Positions 1 through 9,388 of a DNA stretch of 35,327 nucleotides are shown here, piece by piece. The number at the start of each line of letters is the position of its first letter. Within the stretch, counting starts at the first letter, position 1. The stretch spans positions 1-35,327 of the forward strand of contig LSSI01000073.1 of NCBI GenBank assembly GCA_001595945.1, in the 5' to 3' direction. Below the pieces are notes generated by a model. That model ran no database searches. It was given only the letters and a program-made list of their open reading frames with translations, and was not told the DNA's origin. The translations under genes and the position numbers were made by a program. The stretch comes from Thermoplasmatales archaeon SM1-50. Lineage in GTDB: Archaea; Thermoplasmatota; E2; DHVEG-1.

Positions 1-2480
1 GCAACAGCAACCTTAACTGGTGATATCTGCGCAGGACCACTTTCTGGTGAAAAGATCTCAGTCACCGCGACATCATGCATCCAGGGATAATGCAGTAGAA
101 GATCTTTGGCTAGGAGATTGTTGGCGGTGTTGTTATCAAGGGTGAGTTGTGACTCTGCAAGAACCGTGTAGAGAATGTCTGCGTTCTCCGCTGTTCCCAA
201 ATCAGAGGGTGTCCAATCAGGATAGATAAGGTTCAAGGTGTCTCCAGCATCGATAGCAACATATAAGGTCTGATCATATTCTGTGGTATCAAGTTGATAC
301 ATTTTGATCTCATCAAGGTACCAGTAGTAGATTCCCGCTGAGGTTCCGCTGAACTCGAAGCGGATCTGGGTTGCATTCCCAACAAATGCTGACGCATTAA
401 GGACATATTTTGCTGCGGGAATATCAGCATTAACTGGATTAGACCATGGAGTGACATCGGTCCAATTCGCAAGTGTATTGCCACGAATCAGTACTTTACA
501 GTTGGATCCACCATAGTTGCTATCAACCATACTTCTGAATTCAACGACTAGCTGGGTGTCTCCCGTGGTGTCAACCGCCGGGCTTTGCAGATACGCGTAA
601 TTACCCGTAATATATGAGTAATATAGTCGTGCCTCAGGGGAGGTTCCTCCAGCGTTTGAGGTGGTTACCCGTCTCCATTCATCGACTTGTTCCTGTGTCC
701 ATCCGGTTGGTGGGAACGTGGTTGAATCAAAGTATTCCGCGAAATATGGCTTGCTGATGACCAGTTTAACCGGGACACTTGTCTCATCGTTCTGCCCGAT
801 GTTACTGACAACCACTTCAGGGGTGAACACTTGTGCATTCCCGCTGACTGGTGACACGATAGCATCCACAGATATATCGTGGAAGTATCCAAAGTGAAGG
901 GTGACGAATTGTGATTTGAAATCGTTTGCGGTGTAGTTATCACCAACAAGCATTGTTTCAGCTTCCACCATGTAGTCAACATCAACATTTTCTGCAACAC
1001 CATAATCAGCAGGTGTCCAGGTCGGGAATATAACATTCTGAGTAGCACCGGATGCGATGCTGCTGATATTCACCGTCTGGTTGTATTCCAAAATCGGGTT
1101 GACCAACCGGATCAGACAATCATCAACATACCAGTAGTTGATATTGTAACTATATCCAGAGAATGTCCAGCTGATGTATAGATTCGGTGATCCCACACCT
1201 TGCGTGGTGTTTAACGGGACAGTGACCATTGTTGCTGGGACACTGCCGGTTGGGCTTATCGACCAAACTGTCGTCCAGTTTGACGCATCAGTGGAGGTCT
1301 CAACCTTTAATGTATATGGTGTTGTATAGTGATTCACCATATGTCGGAACTGTAAATTCAAATCAGTATAACCTGTTGTATTAATTGGATAAGTGTACAA
1401 ACGGAAATCACCGGTTTCTGATGGCGAATAATAGAATCGTGCCTCAGGAGCAGTTCCTCCAGCGTTGGCAGTGTTTACTTGACTCCATTTGGTGTTGGTT
1501 CTTGTCCAATTAGCTGGCGGGAACGTGCCGTATGGCTCAAAGTGTTCCTCAAGAAGGGTTGTGTACGCATATTTGGTGATCTTCAGATTCACGGGGACAT
1601 TTGTTTCATCATTCAACCCGTAGTTTTTCACAGCTACCTCAGGATCCATTACTGATCCCGGACCAGTAGCTGGTTTGACAATCTGTTGAACACCTACGTC
1701 ATGATCATACTGAACGGTCATCTCAACAACGGCCTCAATAACCCAGTTCGCGTTAAAACCAGATGCATAGAGCTCTGACCATCCACTACCGTATTCAATC
1801 CAGTCTCCTTTTCCCACAGCAGCAGGACCAGCGTCAACACCAAGTGGGTATTCACCTGCGGCATGGGTTTGCTGCACAGAGACCCAGATATCAGCGGTGA
1901 TAGGCAGATCAACATATGTGGTTAGATTGGTCCGTTTCATTCCAGCTCCGGTTACGGTAAACGGTACATTAGCAATCTCAGCTCCAGGGGCTGATGCTGT
2001 CCCTGCAGCATAGATTTTGATGTTCCCGGAATGCGTCCCTGATTCCCAATGATGCCAGTTCACTGCAATAATCGAATACCCACTATATCCAGATTGCTCC
2101 GTCGGGGTAAGTCTCATTGCACCCTGAAAAGTTCCACCAGCAGTAAGACCAATGGCATTCACAGCAGGACCAATATGATAATAGATCAGCTGCTCGAATG
2201 GATTTAAAGGAGCTGGCTCCGCCACTGCAACCTGTAATTGTTCATTTTTTTCATTTTCAATAAGGCTCGTGGGCGCATATGCCATTGCTAACGGACTTTG
2301 TGATCCAGCGGTTTCGACATCCTGATTAGCAAAAGTGGCTGTGTTTACTGTCGTTGCGCTATTGGAAGCGAATCCTGTAGAGGCTGCACTGCCTAAAAAC
2401 AAAGCAGCAACGAGGATCGCTGTCAATAGAGACATTGTCTTCGCTAGCTTAGATTTTCCTAAACTATGTTTGGTTTTCAT
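1..2480 (-). CDS. Large secreted repeat protein (adhesin-like), C-terminus beyond window
   Basis: An open frame runs on the minus strand from ATG at 2480 to base 1 without a stop, so at least 826 residues are encoded and the C-terminus is missing. GAGGT lies about 9 bases before the ATG. Residues 1-38 form a signal peptide (basic stretch, then a hydrophobic core LLTAILVAALFLG). Residues about 70-255 form a beta-rich domain I cannot name. After it come tandem units starting at H260, H534 and H802. Each unit opens with a CARDB-like Ig domain (HDVGV/HDISV/HDVAV, then V.NYG.NDET.VPV) and continues with a jelly-roll-like domain of the choice-of-anchor J type (FPP.nW, aGGtaPEaRfyYS, WY.DD/WYLDE). 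Such proteins are usually surface adhesins or carbohydrate/protein binders. It lies on the same strand as the two secreted peptidases, which suggests a shared extracellular role. Secretion and the repeats are clear; the exact function is unknown. Confidence 0.85.
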   Translation of the reverse strand, partial: MKTKHSLGKSKLAKTMSLLTAILVAALFLGSAASTGFASNSATTVNTATFANQDVETAGSQSPLAMAYAPTSLIENEKNEQLQVAVAEPAPLNPFEQLIYYHIGPAVNAIGLTAGGTFQGAMRLTPTEQSGYSGYSIIAVNWHHWESGTHSGNIKIYAAGTASAPGAEIANVPFTVTGAGMKRTNLTTYVDLPITADIWVSVQQTHAAGEYPLGVDAGPAAVGKGDWIEYGSGWSELYASGFNANWVIEAVVEMTVQYDHDVGVQQIVKPATGPGSVMDPEVAVKNYGLNDETNVPVNLKITKYAYTTLLEEHFEPYGTFPPANWTRTNTKWSQVNTANAGGTAPEARFYYSPSETGDFRLYTYPINTTGYTDLNLQFRHMVNHYTTPYTLKVETSTDASNWTTVWSISPTGSVPATMVTVPLNTTQGVGSPNLYISWTFSGYSYNINYWYVDDCLIRLVNPILEYNQTVNISSIASGATQNVIFPTWTPADYGVAENVDVDYMVEAETMLVGDNYTANDFKSQFVTLHFGYFHDISVDAIVSPVSGNAQVFTPEVVVSNIGQNDETSVPVKLVISKPYFAEYFDSTTFPPTGWTQEQVDEWRRVTTSNAGGTSPEARLYYSYITGNYAYLQSPAVDTTGDTQLVVEFRSMVDSNYGGSNCKVLIRGNTLANWTDVTPWSNPVNADIPAAKYVLNASAFVGNATQIRFEFSGTSAGIYYWYLDEIKMYQLDTTEYDQTLYVAIDAGDTLNLIYPDWTPSDLGTAENADILYTVLAESQLTLDNNTANNLLAKDLLLHYPWMHDVAVTEIFSPESGPAQISPVKVAV
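78..881 (-). repeat. Protein-level repeat unit 2 of the large secreted protein
   Basis: This is the second full unit, about 268 codons, starting HDISVDAIVSP at residue 534. It repeats the order NIGQNDETSVPVKLVISK, FPPTGWTQEQVDEWRRV and NAGGTSPEARLYYS. A third unit starts at base 77 (HDVAVTEIFSPESGPAQ) and leaves the window. Confidence 0.8.
882..1703 (-). repeat. Protein-level repeat unit 1 of the large secreted protein
   Basis: This is the first full unit, about 274 codons, from H260 to residue 533. It has a CARDB-like part (HDVGVQQIVKPATGPGS..., NYGLNDETNVPVNLKITK) and then a choice-of-anchor J-like part (FPPANWTRTNTKWSQVNTA, NAGGTAPEARFYYS). It is homologous to unit 2 at protein level but diverged in DNA. 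Confidence 0.8.
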
Positions 2481-2791
2481 AAAATATTACCTCGCCTTAA
2501 TCTACTTTAATGCGTTTGGTATTAATAAACGTTTCGCATTCAATATATATATATTAATATTTAAAATAAAATAAGGATATAGACATTATCACTTCTAAAA
2601 AATTCGATTAACAAACAACTGCATTCACCGTTTCTACTATCATTATAAAATATTGCTTTTAGAAATCACTTTAAATCAACCAAGCGTCTCCACAGATTCC
2701 CTACTAACTGCTTGATTCCTTATATAATATACATAATATTAATTATAATGCACCGCACCATAAAATGAAAAAAAAGAAAAAAAGAGGGCTA
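2481..2791. other. Intergenic region, 311 bp
   Basis: This AT-rich stretch holds no convincing gene. It carries the upstream region of the repeat-protein gene (minus strand), including an alternating TATATATATA run around 2541-2556 and the GAGGT ribosome site near 2490. At its far end is the T-rich downstream tract of the C25 peptidase gene. Confidence 0.5.
2763..2783 (-). terminator. Poly-T terminator after the C25 peptidase gene
   Basis: On the minus strand the first 30 bases after the TAG stop are nearly pure T (two runs of seven and eight T split by a C). This is the usual archaeal intrinsic termination signal. No hairpin is needed or seen. Confidence 0.5.
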
Positions 2792-5158
2792 CTACCGCAG
2801 GTTCAAGACAAAAGGGCCAAGCAGGAAAGTAGTCATCGTCTTTTCGATCTCATCAGCAGTGACAATAACATCCACCGCGCCAAAACCAAACAAAAAACTG
2901 GTTTGCACTTTGGGACTAAATCCAGGTAAAATCTTGGAAAACGTTCCTGTGGTCTGTCGTCCTAGGAGAACCAGCCCACCATCAAGAGAAATCGACCAGG
3001 AGACATTCGTTGCCTCTCCAGCACCAACGTTCTTTATCTCAGCGGCGATACTTCCAAAACCACTCATAATCGCACCAATCTCGATACGAGGTATCGCAAG
3101 AATATGAATGGTGGATGCCTCGGACCAATCGCTTTCTAATCCTTCGCTACTGTTATCCTTTGCTTTTACGGTGATATTATACTCCCCAACAAAATTCCAG
3201 GTATGGTTAAACTCAACGGTTTCTCCAGAGGCATATGGTCCAAGCCAGTCACTGATCGAATCTTCCCAGGAAATCATGTAGAACACGTCATCATTCTGTG
3301 CATCAGTGGTACTGGTCGTAAACGAGTATTCAATGCCAATTTCACCCTCCGATGGCCCGTTTGGTTTCTCAGGGATTTCAGGGGGTGTATTAACGCTTGT
3401 TGGTGTCCCACGCCAGACCTTCACCGAGGAATCTCCAAGAACATTGTATGCTTCAAAGTAGTACTGGGTCATCCCACCACCGCTATAATATTGATAAAGA
3501 TAATATAACCCCATGTTTGTCATACCACCAATCGTTTCAAGGTTATCCTCCCACCAGGCTTTAAACATACGTTTTTCTAAGATGTCATCCTCATCCCAGT
3601 ATGAATAATCGCTTGCGCCCCAGAAGGCAAGACCTCCTTTATTTTGAGCACGCAGCCAGGTTTCTCCAAAGCATTCGCTGACTGTAAACTGACCAGTAAG
3701 ACAAGCGTGACTACAAACAAAGGGATACATACCCTCGTTTATCAAAGCATTCACATTTGCCTGAGAGAACGGTGGCCCATCCGCCCAACCTGTAGTGCTT
3801 CCATGACCAGAATAAATCGCAAGACTACGACCATCGTTTAATGCAGCGCTCACCTGAGCAGTAGTCGCCCCATAGTAACTATATAATTTATCACATGTAT
3901 AATTATGAGGATTCAAATACGTATCAACAACATAATTATGTGTTCCCTCAGAAACAAGATGATTATCAGAGGATGCCAAAAACACTGCTTTCTTAATCCA
4001 TGATTCATTTATAAAAACACCTTGCTCATAAAAAACTGTTTTATCCACCATCGCAGTGACCTGCTCTGAGGTTGATGCTGGGAACCTACTAATGATGATA
4101 TCAGCAAAATAGTTACCCGCATCAATAGTGACATAGTATAAATCGGTACAAGTCCCTGTTTTAATCCCAGTCCAAGAGGGGATTTGCGCAGCATCACCAA
4201 CAAGCAAGACATACGCAGGAGGAACAGTCCAATTTTCATATGCATCAATGATATACGCTTTGATATTCTCTTTAGTCGGACCACCAGGGAGATCCACTGT
4301 CTTGGTCACTGTTACAGAAAATCCTAGTGCGTTTTTCCAATCAGAGAGCGGTTGGATCGCGTCATAAAATGCAGTATCAACGATAATTAGATATCCCTCT
4401 TGTCTCGGCCCCATTGTAGTAGTACCCTGTAAATCACCATAGTTGATGAACGATGTTTTAAAGAGGTTCTCAAAAGAGGATGAGGTATACCGATCGATTT
4501 TTTCAGCCGTCATTTGCAGATTACTACCAGGCAGGTTGACACGCACATCACAGTGAGTCATAATTCGCAGTTGCCCAGATACAGGATTGTATTGCACCGG
4601 CGAAATTTCCAGAAACGCAATATTACGTCCTCGCAGCTCACCAAGGACACGGACATCAGCAATCACTGAAGGCAAGAACATATCTGTCGTATAGTATACA
4701 TCATCTCTGCAAAACGAAACAGTCGCACCCTCGACCTTCACAAGCGAGGGTTGCACCGGGAGAATAGACGACGGGAGCTGCAAGTTTTCCAAAGAGGTCG
4801 TCTCCCACGAAACCGTTTCAATAAAAATTTCAGGACTTGCACCAGAGGGAATCTCTAAAAATCGAGAGATGGTTGGAAGTTGAGCTTCACCAACTACTGT
4901 GGATACGCCTTCCTCAGGTAGTTGAAGCGTGGCAAATAATTCTCTTTCAATAATTTGGCTGCCGAAAACAAGACTAGGTGGTGTGATAGTGACCGTAATA
5001 TATGGAACATTTCCATTATGAAATGTCGTTTTCACCGTGTCAGAAAAAACAGCATTCGATGGATGGGATGGTTGAACAGCAGTGACAACCGTTGAAAACA
5101 GAAGTATCAGTGTTACAGTTGCTTGAATAAACATATTTTTCTTACTATTCCATTTCAT
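2792..5158 (-). CDS. Secreted gingipain-like cysteine peptidase (family C25)
   Basis: 788 residues. An N-terminal hydrophobic segment (about 10-28) is a signal peptide. Residues about 45-235 resemble the C25 propeptide. The catalytic region spans about 250-585. The dyad is visible as His452 in YSGHGSTTGW and Cys486 in SHACLTGQF, 34 residues apart; in gingipain RgpB the pair is spaced almost identically. A PKD-like beta domain follows (about 595-688), then a C-terminal domain (692-788) that is plainly homologous to the end of the neighbouring M14 peptidase. Gingipains cleave extracellular proteins after Arg or Lys; the specificity here is not readable. A GGGGAT ribosome site lies just before the ATG and a TATA box about 60 bases upstream. 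The family call is firm; an extracellular protein-degrading role is the natural inference. Confidence 0.9.
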   Translation of the reverse strand: MKWNSKKNMFIQATVTLILLFSTVVTAVQPSHPSNAVFSDTVKTTFHNGNVPYITVTITPPSLVFGSQIIERELFATLQLPEEGVSTVVGEAQLPTISRFLEIPSGASPEIFIETVSWETTSLENLQLPSSILPVQPSLVKVEGATVSFCRDDVYYTTDMFLPSVIADVRVLGELRGRNIAFLEISPVQYNPVSGQLRIMTHCDVRVNLPGSNLQMTAEKIDRYTSSSFENLFKTSFINYGDLQGTTTMGPRQEGYLIIVDTAFYDAIQPLSDWKNALGFSVTVTKTVDLPGGPTKENIKAYIIDAYENWTVPPAYVLLVGDAAQIPSWTGIKTGTCTDLYYVTIDAGNYFADIIISRFPASTSEQVTAMVDKTVFYEQGVFINESWIKKAVFLASSDNHLVSEGTHNYVVDTYLNPHNYTCDKLYSYYGATTAQVSAALNDGRSLAIYSGHGSTTGWADGPPFSQANVNALINEGMYPFVCSHACLTGQFTVSECFGETWLRAQNKGGLAFWGASDYSYWDEDDILEKRMFKAWWEDNLETIGGMTNMGLYYLYQYYSGGGMTQYYFEAYNVLGDSSVKVWRGTPTSVNTPPEIPEKPNGPSEGEIGIEYSFTTSTTDAQNDDVFYMISWEDSISDWLGPYASGETVEFNHTWNFVGEYNITVKAKDNSSEGLESDWSEASTIHILAIPRIEIGAIMSGFGSIAAEIKNVGAGEATNVSWSISLDGGLVLLGRQTTGTFSKILPGFSPKVQTSFLFGFGAVDVIVTADEIEKTMTTFLLGPFVLNLR

Positions 5159-5213
5159 TCTTCGTATCCCCTATAAATTACTCTTATATCAATAATTAAC
5201 ACTAACAAAATTC

Positions 5214-5226
5214 ATATTTATATAGG
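5214..5226 (-). promoter_or_regulatory. TATA box for the C25 peptidase gene
   Basis: On the minus strand CTATATAAATATG lies about 56-68 bases before the start codon. This puts the expected transcription start (about 25 bases downstream) near 5190 and leaves a short leader carrying the GGGGAT ribosome site. Confidence 0.4.
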
Positions 5227-5290
5227 TATCGCCTCTATGAAAAGACACAAGCTGGTTATTTATAAACAAATTAGGGCATCAATAAAAGAA

Positions 5291-7654
5291 TTAATGTTGA
5301 ATAAAAACGAACGGGCCGAGAAGCACCGCTGAAACAGTTTTTTCAGCGGTATCCGCAGTCACAATTATCGTTATCTTTCCAATGCCAAAGAGAAAACCGG
5401 TTCGTATCTGAGGGCTGAATCCCGGTTGTATCTTTGTCAATGTTCCAGTGGTGTTTCGCCCAAAAAGAACCACTCCATCGGTAAGGGAAATTGACCACGC
5501 TACATTCGATGCTTCAACAACACCGGTATTTACCACCCTCGCGGTTACACCGAATCCACCAGTAATTTCTCCGATCTCGAGATGAGGGGAATCATCGATT
5601 TGAACAGTAAGGGGGACAGACCAGCCACTTTCAAGACCAAGGGTATCCTTTGCCTTAACTTTCACAGTATAGGTACCTGCCATGTTCCAACTATGCAATG
5701 TTTCAATAGGAACACCAGAATCAAACGGACCAAGCCATTGGCTTTGCGTGCCATCGCCCCAGGACCACTGGTAGAAAATTTTCCCAGATTCAGGATCGGT
5801 TGTTGTAGTTGTATATGGATAATCGACGTTCGTTGTACCGATGATAGGACCTGTAGGTTTAACAGGGTTGTTTGGAGGTTGGTTTGCGTTCGCAGCAGCC
5901 AGGTTCTCCACTGCATCGATATCAACACCAGGGTTAAGATCACTAGGATTGCCGTCTCCATCATCAACGATCTTCACATAATGTGCTGACTGTACTGAGC
6001 CACTAGCAAGATCGAACTCTGCTGTTCCCATTCCGGTTCCAAGAAACACCCAAGGACCCTCCCAAGAATCTGATACGTACACGGAGTACCCATCGCTTGT
6101 TGGTCCTGCCTCATATACCTTAAGATCGTTTTCATCAGGGAGATCTGTCACGGGGTCAAGCATATCCAAAATAATGTATCCTGTAACACCAAGCGATGCA
6201 CAGACTTCATCAGGAGATCCTAGCGACGCGATACCTTCAGTTGGGTTGTTCGCATAATTATCAGAAGGAGCATAGTACGCGCACGTTGTCACTTGGTACG
6301 CATAGTACTGATTCGAGGGTTCCAATGAAACATTTAACACCGTTGGATTTCCGGATTCAACATCAACACTGTAAATTTCTTCCTCGAAACCATTTGCTTG
6401 AAAATGAACGACGTAGCTCCCTGGAAGTAGGACGCGATGGTAATCCCCGACCTCAGGATCGGAAAAACAAGGCCAAAACGCTTCTTCGACCCACACAGTC
6501 GCAGCGATGGGCAGACCTGTATTTTCGTTGGTTATGACACCCGTCAGACCCATGTCTGCTGCTTCGATAATCTCCATCATCGCATCACGATTCAGGCCCC
6601 ATGCTTGAGGGATATTCGAGTTTTGCACTTCAATCGTCCAGTCAATATCACCACGGCAGCCATAACTAAAATCATTACAATCCCCTAAGGTCTGGTACCA
6701 ATCGTATCCCTCAACAACCCAGTACCCATTATGAGAACCATATTGATTGGAAAGATACACGACGGCTGCGTTATCAGGCACCGGTTGTGTTTTATGATTC
6801 CAGATATAATTTACAATATCACCTGAGGTATGAAATGACAAGGACAAGACGTAATTATTGAGAAGAGCGTTGTTTCTCATCGCCTGTGTCTCTGGTTCAG
6901 AATAGGGTGTTGAACTCTGCGGCATGTATCCGTAATTCCTATTCAAATCCACCCCATGGGCATTGTATCGAGTACCTGCTTCCCGTCCATCAGGGTTCAC
7001 CATGGGAATAACCCAAATCTCCCGGTTATCTACCAAAGCAGTAATCGCAGGATCGATGCTGTAATTCTGAACTAAATGATAGGCAAGTAAAAGAGGTAAC
7101 TCCGCGGACATATATTCATTGCCATGATGAAGACCGCAGATGCGCACCTCTGCTTCATTTTCCTCTGAATCAGGGTTGTCCGTTATTTTCAAACCCCAGA
7201 TGGTTCTTCCCTGCACGCTTTGACCAAGGCTATATAAACGTGAAATGATAGGATAATTACTTGCGATGTTCTGAAGTTCGGTGGTCATTTGAGTATATGA
7301 GTGAAAATCACGTTCAAAGGTAGGAGAGTATTTCCACCCGTGTTCTTCTGCAAAATCGTCCGGTACTATTTCTGGAGAATACCCCATTGCTGATAGCCAG
7401 CTGAATTCCTGGGTTGAGATAAGGGCAATCACAAACGCTCTTGATCGATCAATCTTCAAAATAGTGATTTTATTCTGAATAATTTCATCAAGACTGTTTG
7501 ATTCTGTAAGAGGAATAGAAACAACGATAGAATTTAAAGAATAGTTTGTTATTTGTTGTGCGGTAAGAAGTCCACCTGCTATGAGAGACAGCATCAGGCT
7601 AAAAAAAACACAAAAAGAATAACTTTTCCTTAATAATGAACTATTTCTATTCAT
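5291..7654 (-). CDS. Secreted zinc carboxypeptidase (family M14) with PKD and shared C-terminal domain
   Basis: 787 residues, signal peptide about 10-32. The M14 catalytic domain spans about 110-365. Zinc ligands are His177 and Glu180 (GLHHGNE) and His275 (LSFHTSG). Substrate residues Asn238-Arg239 sit in GVDLNRN and the catalytic glutamate is Glu342 in DWTIEVQ. Then come a carboxypeptidase regulatory-like beta domain (about 370-445), a discoidin-like region (about 456-585), a PKD-like domain (about 596-688, SWGDG) and the C-terminal domain (691-787) shared with the C25 protein. A GGGGGAT ribosome site precedes the ATG. The enzyme would release C-terminal amino acids from peptides outside the cell, complementing the endopeptidase 132 bp downstream. 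All M14 catalytic residues are present, so I expect activity. Confidence 0.9.
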   Translation of the reverse strand: MNRNSSLLRKSYSFCVFFSLMLSLIAGGLLTAQQITNYSLNSIVVSIPLTESNSLDEIIQNKITILKIDRSRAFVIALISTQEFSWLSAMGYSPEIVPDDFAEEHGWKYSPTFERDFHSYTQMTTELQNIASNYPIISRLYSLGQSVQGRTIWGLKITDNPDSEENEAEVRICGLHHGNEYMSAELPLLLAYHLVQNYSIDPAITALVDNREIWVIPMVNPDGREAGTRYNAHGVDLNRNYGYMPQSSTPYSEPETQAMRNNALLNNYVLSLSFHTSGDIVNYIWNHKTQPVPDNAAVVYLSNQYGSHNGYWVVEGYDWYQTLGDCNDFSYGCRGDIDWTIEVQNSNIPQAWGLNRDAMMEIIEAADMGLTGVITNENTGLPIAATVWVEEAFWPCFSDPEVGDYHRVLLPGSYVVHFQANGFEEEIYSVDVESGNPTVLNVSLEPSNQYYAYQVTTCAYYAPSDNYANNPTEGIASLGSPDEVCASLGVTGYIILDMLDPVTDLPDENDLKVYEAGPTSDGYSVYVSDSWEGPWVFLGTGMGTAEFDLASGSVQSAHYVKIVDDGDGNPSDLNPGVDIDAVENLAAANANQPPNNPVKPTGPIIGTTNVDYPYTTTTTDPESGKIFYQWSWGDGTQSQWLGPFDSGVPIETLHSWNMAGTYTVKVKAKDTLGLESGWSVPLTVQIDDSPHLEIGEITGGFGVTARVVNTGVVEASNVAWSISLTDGVVLFGRNTTGTLTKIQPGFSPQIRTGFLFGIGKITIIVTADTAEKTVSAVLLGPFVFIQH

Positions 7655-8089
7655 AGAGTTTAAATATCCCCCTTCATATTTAATTTAAATATTCTATTCT
7701 GCATATTGTATTGTTTTTTTAATTAAACGAAGAACGAGTTTAAGATTCGTGTTCATTTAATGCAAGTGTGTTGTCAAACCCTATAATCCTATTATTATTG
7801 ATATGTTATATTATATTATCTATATAGGGACTACCCCCATATATACATATCGTTGTTCACCATCCTCTCAATAAATTGGGAATATCTCACTGAAATTTAC
7901 TAAACTGTTTTTATTATAAGGTGATCTTGCTTATGATTGGTTTCAACAAACAAGTTCTATTAGAATACTCAGAGTAGCCGCTATAGGATATTTATACGAA
8001 AGTAAGGCATTTAAAGCACCAAAGCATTAGGTAACATGGAGATGTAACCCACAAAAATAGAATAGTTTAGAGGGTTATGATGGGATGAT
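7655..8089. other. Divergent intergenic region, 435 bp
   Basis: No gene is seen. The left end serves the M14 gene (minus strand; AT-rich TTTAAATTAAATATG around 7678-7693). The right end has TATTTATAC at 7989-7997, a plausible TATA box for the plus-strand 8090 gene with a leader of about 70 bases. The middle (7800-7850) is very AT-rich with repeated TATATTAT motifs. Confidence 0.5.
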
Positions 8090-9304
8090 ATGCTGGATAC
8101 TGCTGATGTTTGTAAAAAAATTATAGAGACAATAATTGATATAATCGGAAGAAAAACATCACAAGAGTATGCCGCAGTAACTATAAGAAAGCTTTTAAAA
8201 AAATTACAACGAACCTATCCTTTTTTACAATATATTGAAATCAAAAATACTCGCTCTTTGGAACTTGAAGATACTGTAGCAGTAAATGAATCAATCAATG
8301 ATGTTCATCCAAAAAAAATTGGAAAAGCCTTAAAAGAAATCATGAAGGTTCTTATGAATTCGCTGGGAAAAACTGCAGGTTATTTTTTTATTAGAGAAAC
8401 GCGAGAGAAAATAGGTATCAAATATGATATAATTCTCCAAAAAAAGATGGATGTTGATTTAACATTTATGCAGTCTACCTACCTAGTGGAAAAACAAATA
8501 ATAAATCTCTGTGATATTCAAAATTATGATATAATACGACGTTTTATAAAAACTCTCATTGACGTAGTAGAGAAGCAAACATCAAAAACTTTTGCCATAC
8601 GGTTTATTGCACAACATGTTGATGCTTTACGAGAATCACATCCATGCTTCAGTTATATCACAATCACCGATGTTCGTGAAACCCTTGGATCTGAAGAGGT
8701 AGTCGTCCAGCAGGAAATCAACAACATTGATAAACAGGAAGTAGGGAAAGCGATCAATGCAATCCTCAAAGATATCGAGCAAACACTTGTAGATCTTGGC
8801 CGGAATTCTATCGCAGGTACACTAAAAATGCATCTGACCATAGAATATCTTGCGAAACTACGGAATATGGGGGTTATTATTACTCCATACAATGTGAGCT
8901 ATAGTGCGATGTTTATTGAGGTCATCAAAACATTAATCCATATTATTGCAAAGACAAGAAGGGAAAATGATGCTATTCTCACGATCAATGAAATTCTCAG
9001 AAAAATAGATAACACATATGAATTCCTTAGACAAATCAAAGTAGAGCCGGCAGCAAATCAAGATGATCTTTACCACATTGTGATTACACGCGACATCGAT
9101 AGAGTCAGCGAAGGCGATGCTCGACGAGCAATACAAGAACTCCTTGAGAATATTATAGAATCCCAAGAAAGAGAATTACGCGGTGAATTCATTCAAGAAT
9201 TTAAGCAATCTCTAGATAAAAAATATCTTTCACGGATTGAGGAACTCGGTGTTAATCTTCATCTAATTGAGTTACATCAAGTACTATTAAATCAAAGAGA
9301 ATAA
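8090..9304 (+). CDS. Triple-repeat protein of an unrecognised ~125-residue domain, beside a histidine kinase
   Basis: 404 residues, soluble, no signal peptide or membrane segment. It consists of three copies of one domain: about 1-130, 143-272 and 273-400. Each copy starts with an amphipathic helix (I..II.TLI.II), then A...I..IL..L...Y.FL..I.I, an acidic link, (N/R)(E)I(N/D).V....G.AI..IL..I..S, and ends (F)FI.E....L...YL..I..MGV.L. Copies 1 and 2 keep IN.V/IN.I and the MDVDL/MGVII tail; copy 3 ends ELGVNLHLIEL. A single-copy homologue lies at 22440-22889. I do not recognise the family. It precedes the kinase gene by 84 bp on the same strand, so a role as sensory, scaffolding or output partner of that kinase is a reasonable guess. 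The start follows GGGATGAT; the other nearby ATGs are out of frame. Confidence 0.85.
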   Translation: MLDTADVCKKIIETIIDIIGRKTSQEYAAVTIRKLLKKLQRTYPFLQYIEIKNTRSLELEDTVAVNESINDVHPKKIGKALKEIMKVLMNSLGKTAGYFFIRETREKIGIKYDIILQKKMDVDLTFMQSTYLVEKQIINLCDIQNYDIIRRFIKTLIDVVEKQTSKTFAIRFIAQHVDALRESHPCFSYITITDVRETLGSEEVVVQQEINNIDKQEVGKAINAILKDIEQTLVDLGRNSIAGTLKMHLTIEYLAKLRNMGVIITPYNVSYSAMFIEVIKTLIHIIAKTRRENDAILTINEILRKIDNTYEFLRQIKVEPAANQDDLYHIVITRDIDRVSEGDARRAIQELLENIIESQERELRGEFIQEFKQSLDKKYLSRIEELGVNLHLIELHQVLLNQRE

Positions 9305-9388
9305 AGCAATAATATGAAATAAAAATCGTATCAAATATGATAAAAAAAGAAAAAACCATCAAAAGCTAGAATCTGAAAAAAAGTATAT

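Noticed and set aside
661-1048. Plus- and minus-strand frames of 78 and 127 codons inside the repeat-protein gene
   Set aside because: They are out-of-frame shadows; the minus-strand frame from 2480 is open throughout and gives clear repeats.
5582-6688. Several plus-strand frames opposite the M14 peptidase gene
   Set aside because: They are antisense shadows with no ribosome sites or domain features, while the minus strand encodes a complete M14 enzyme.
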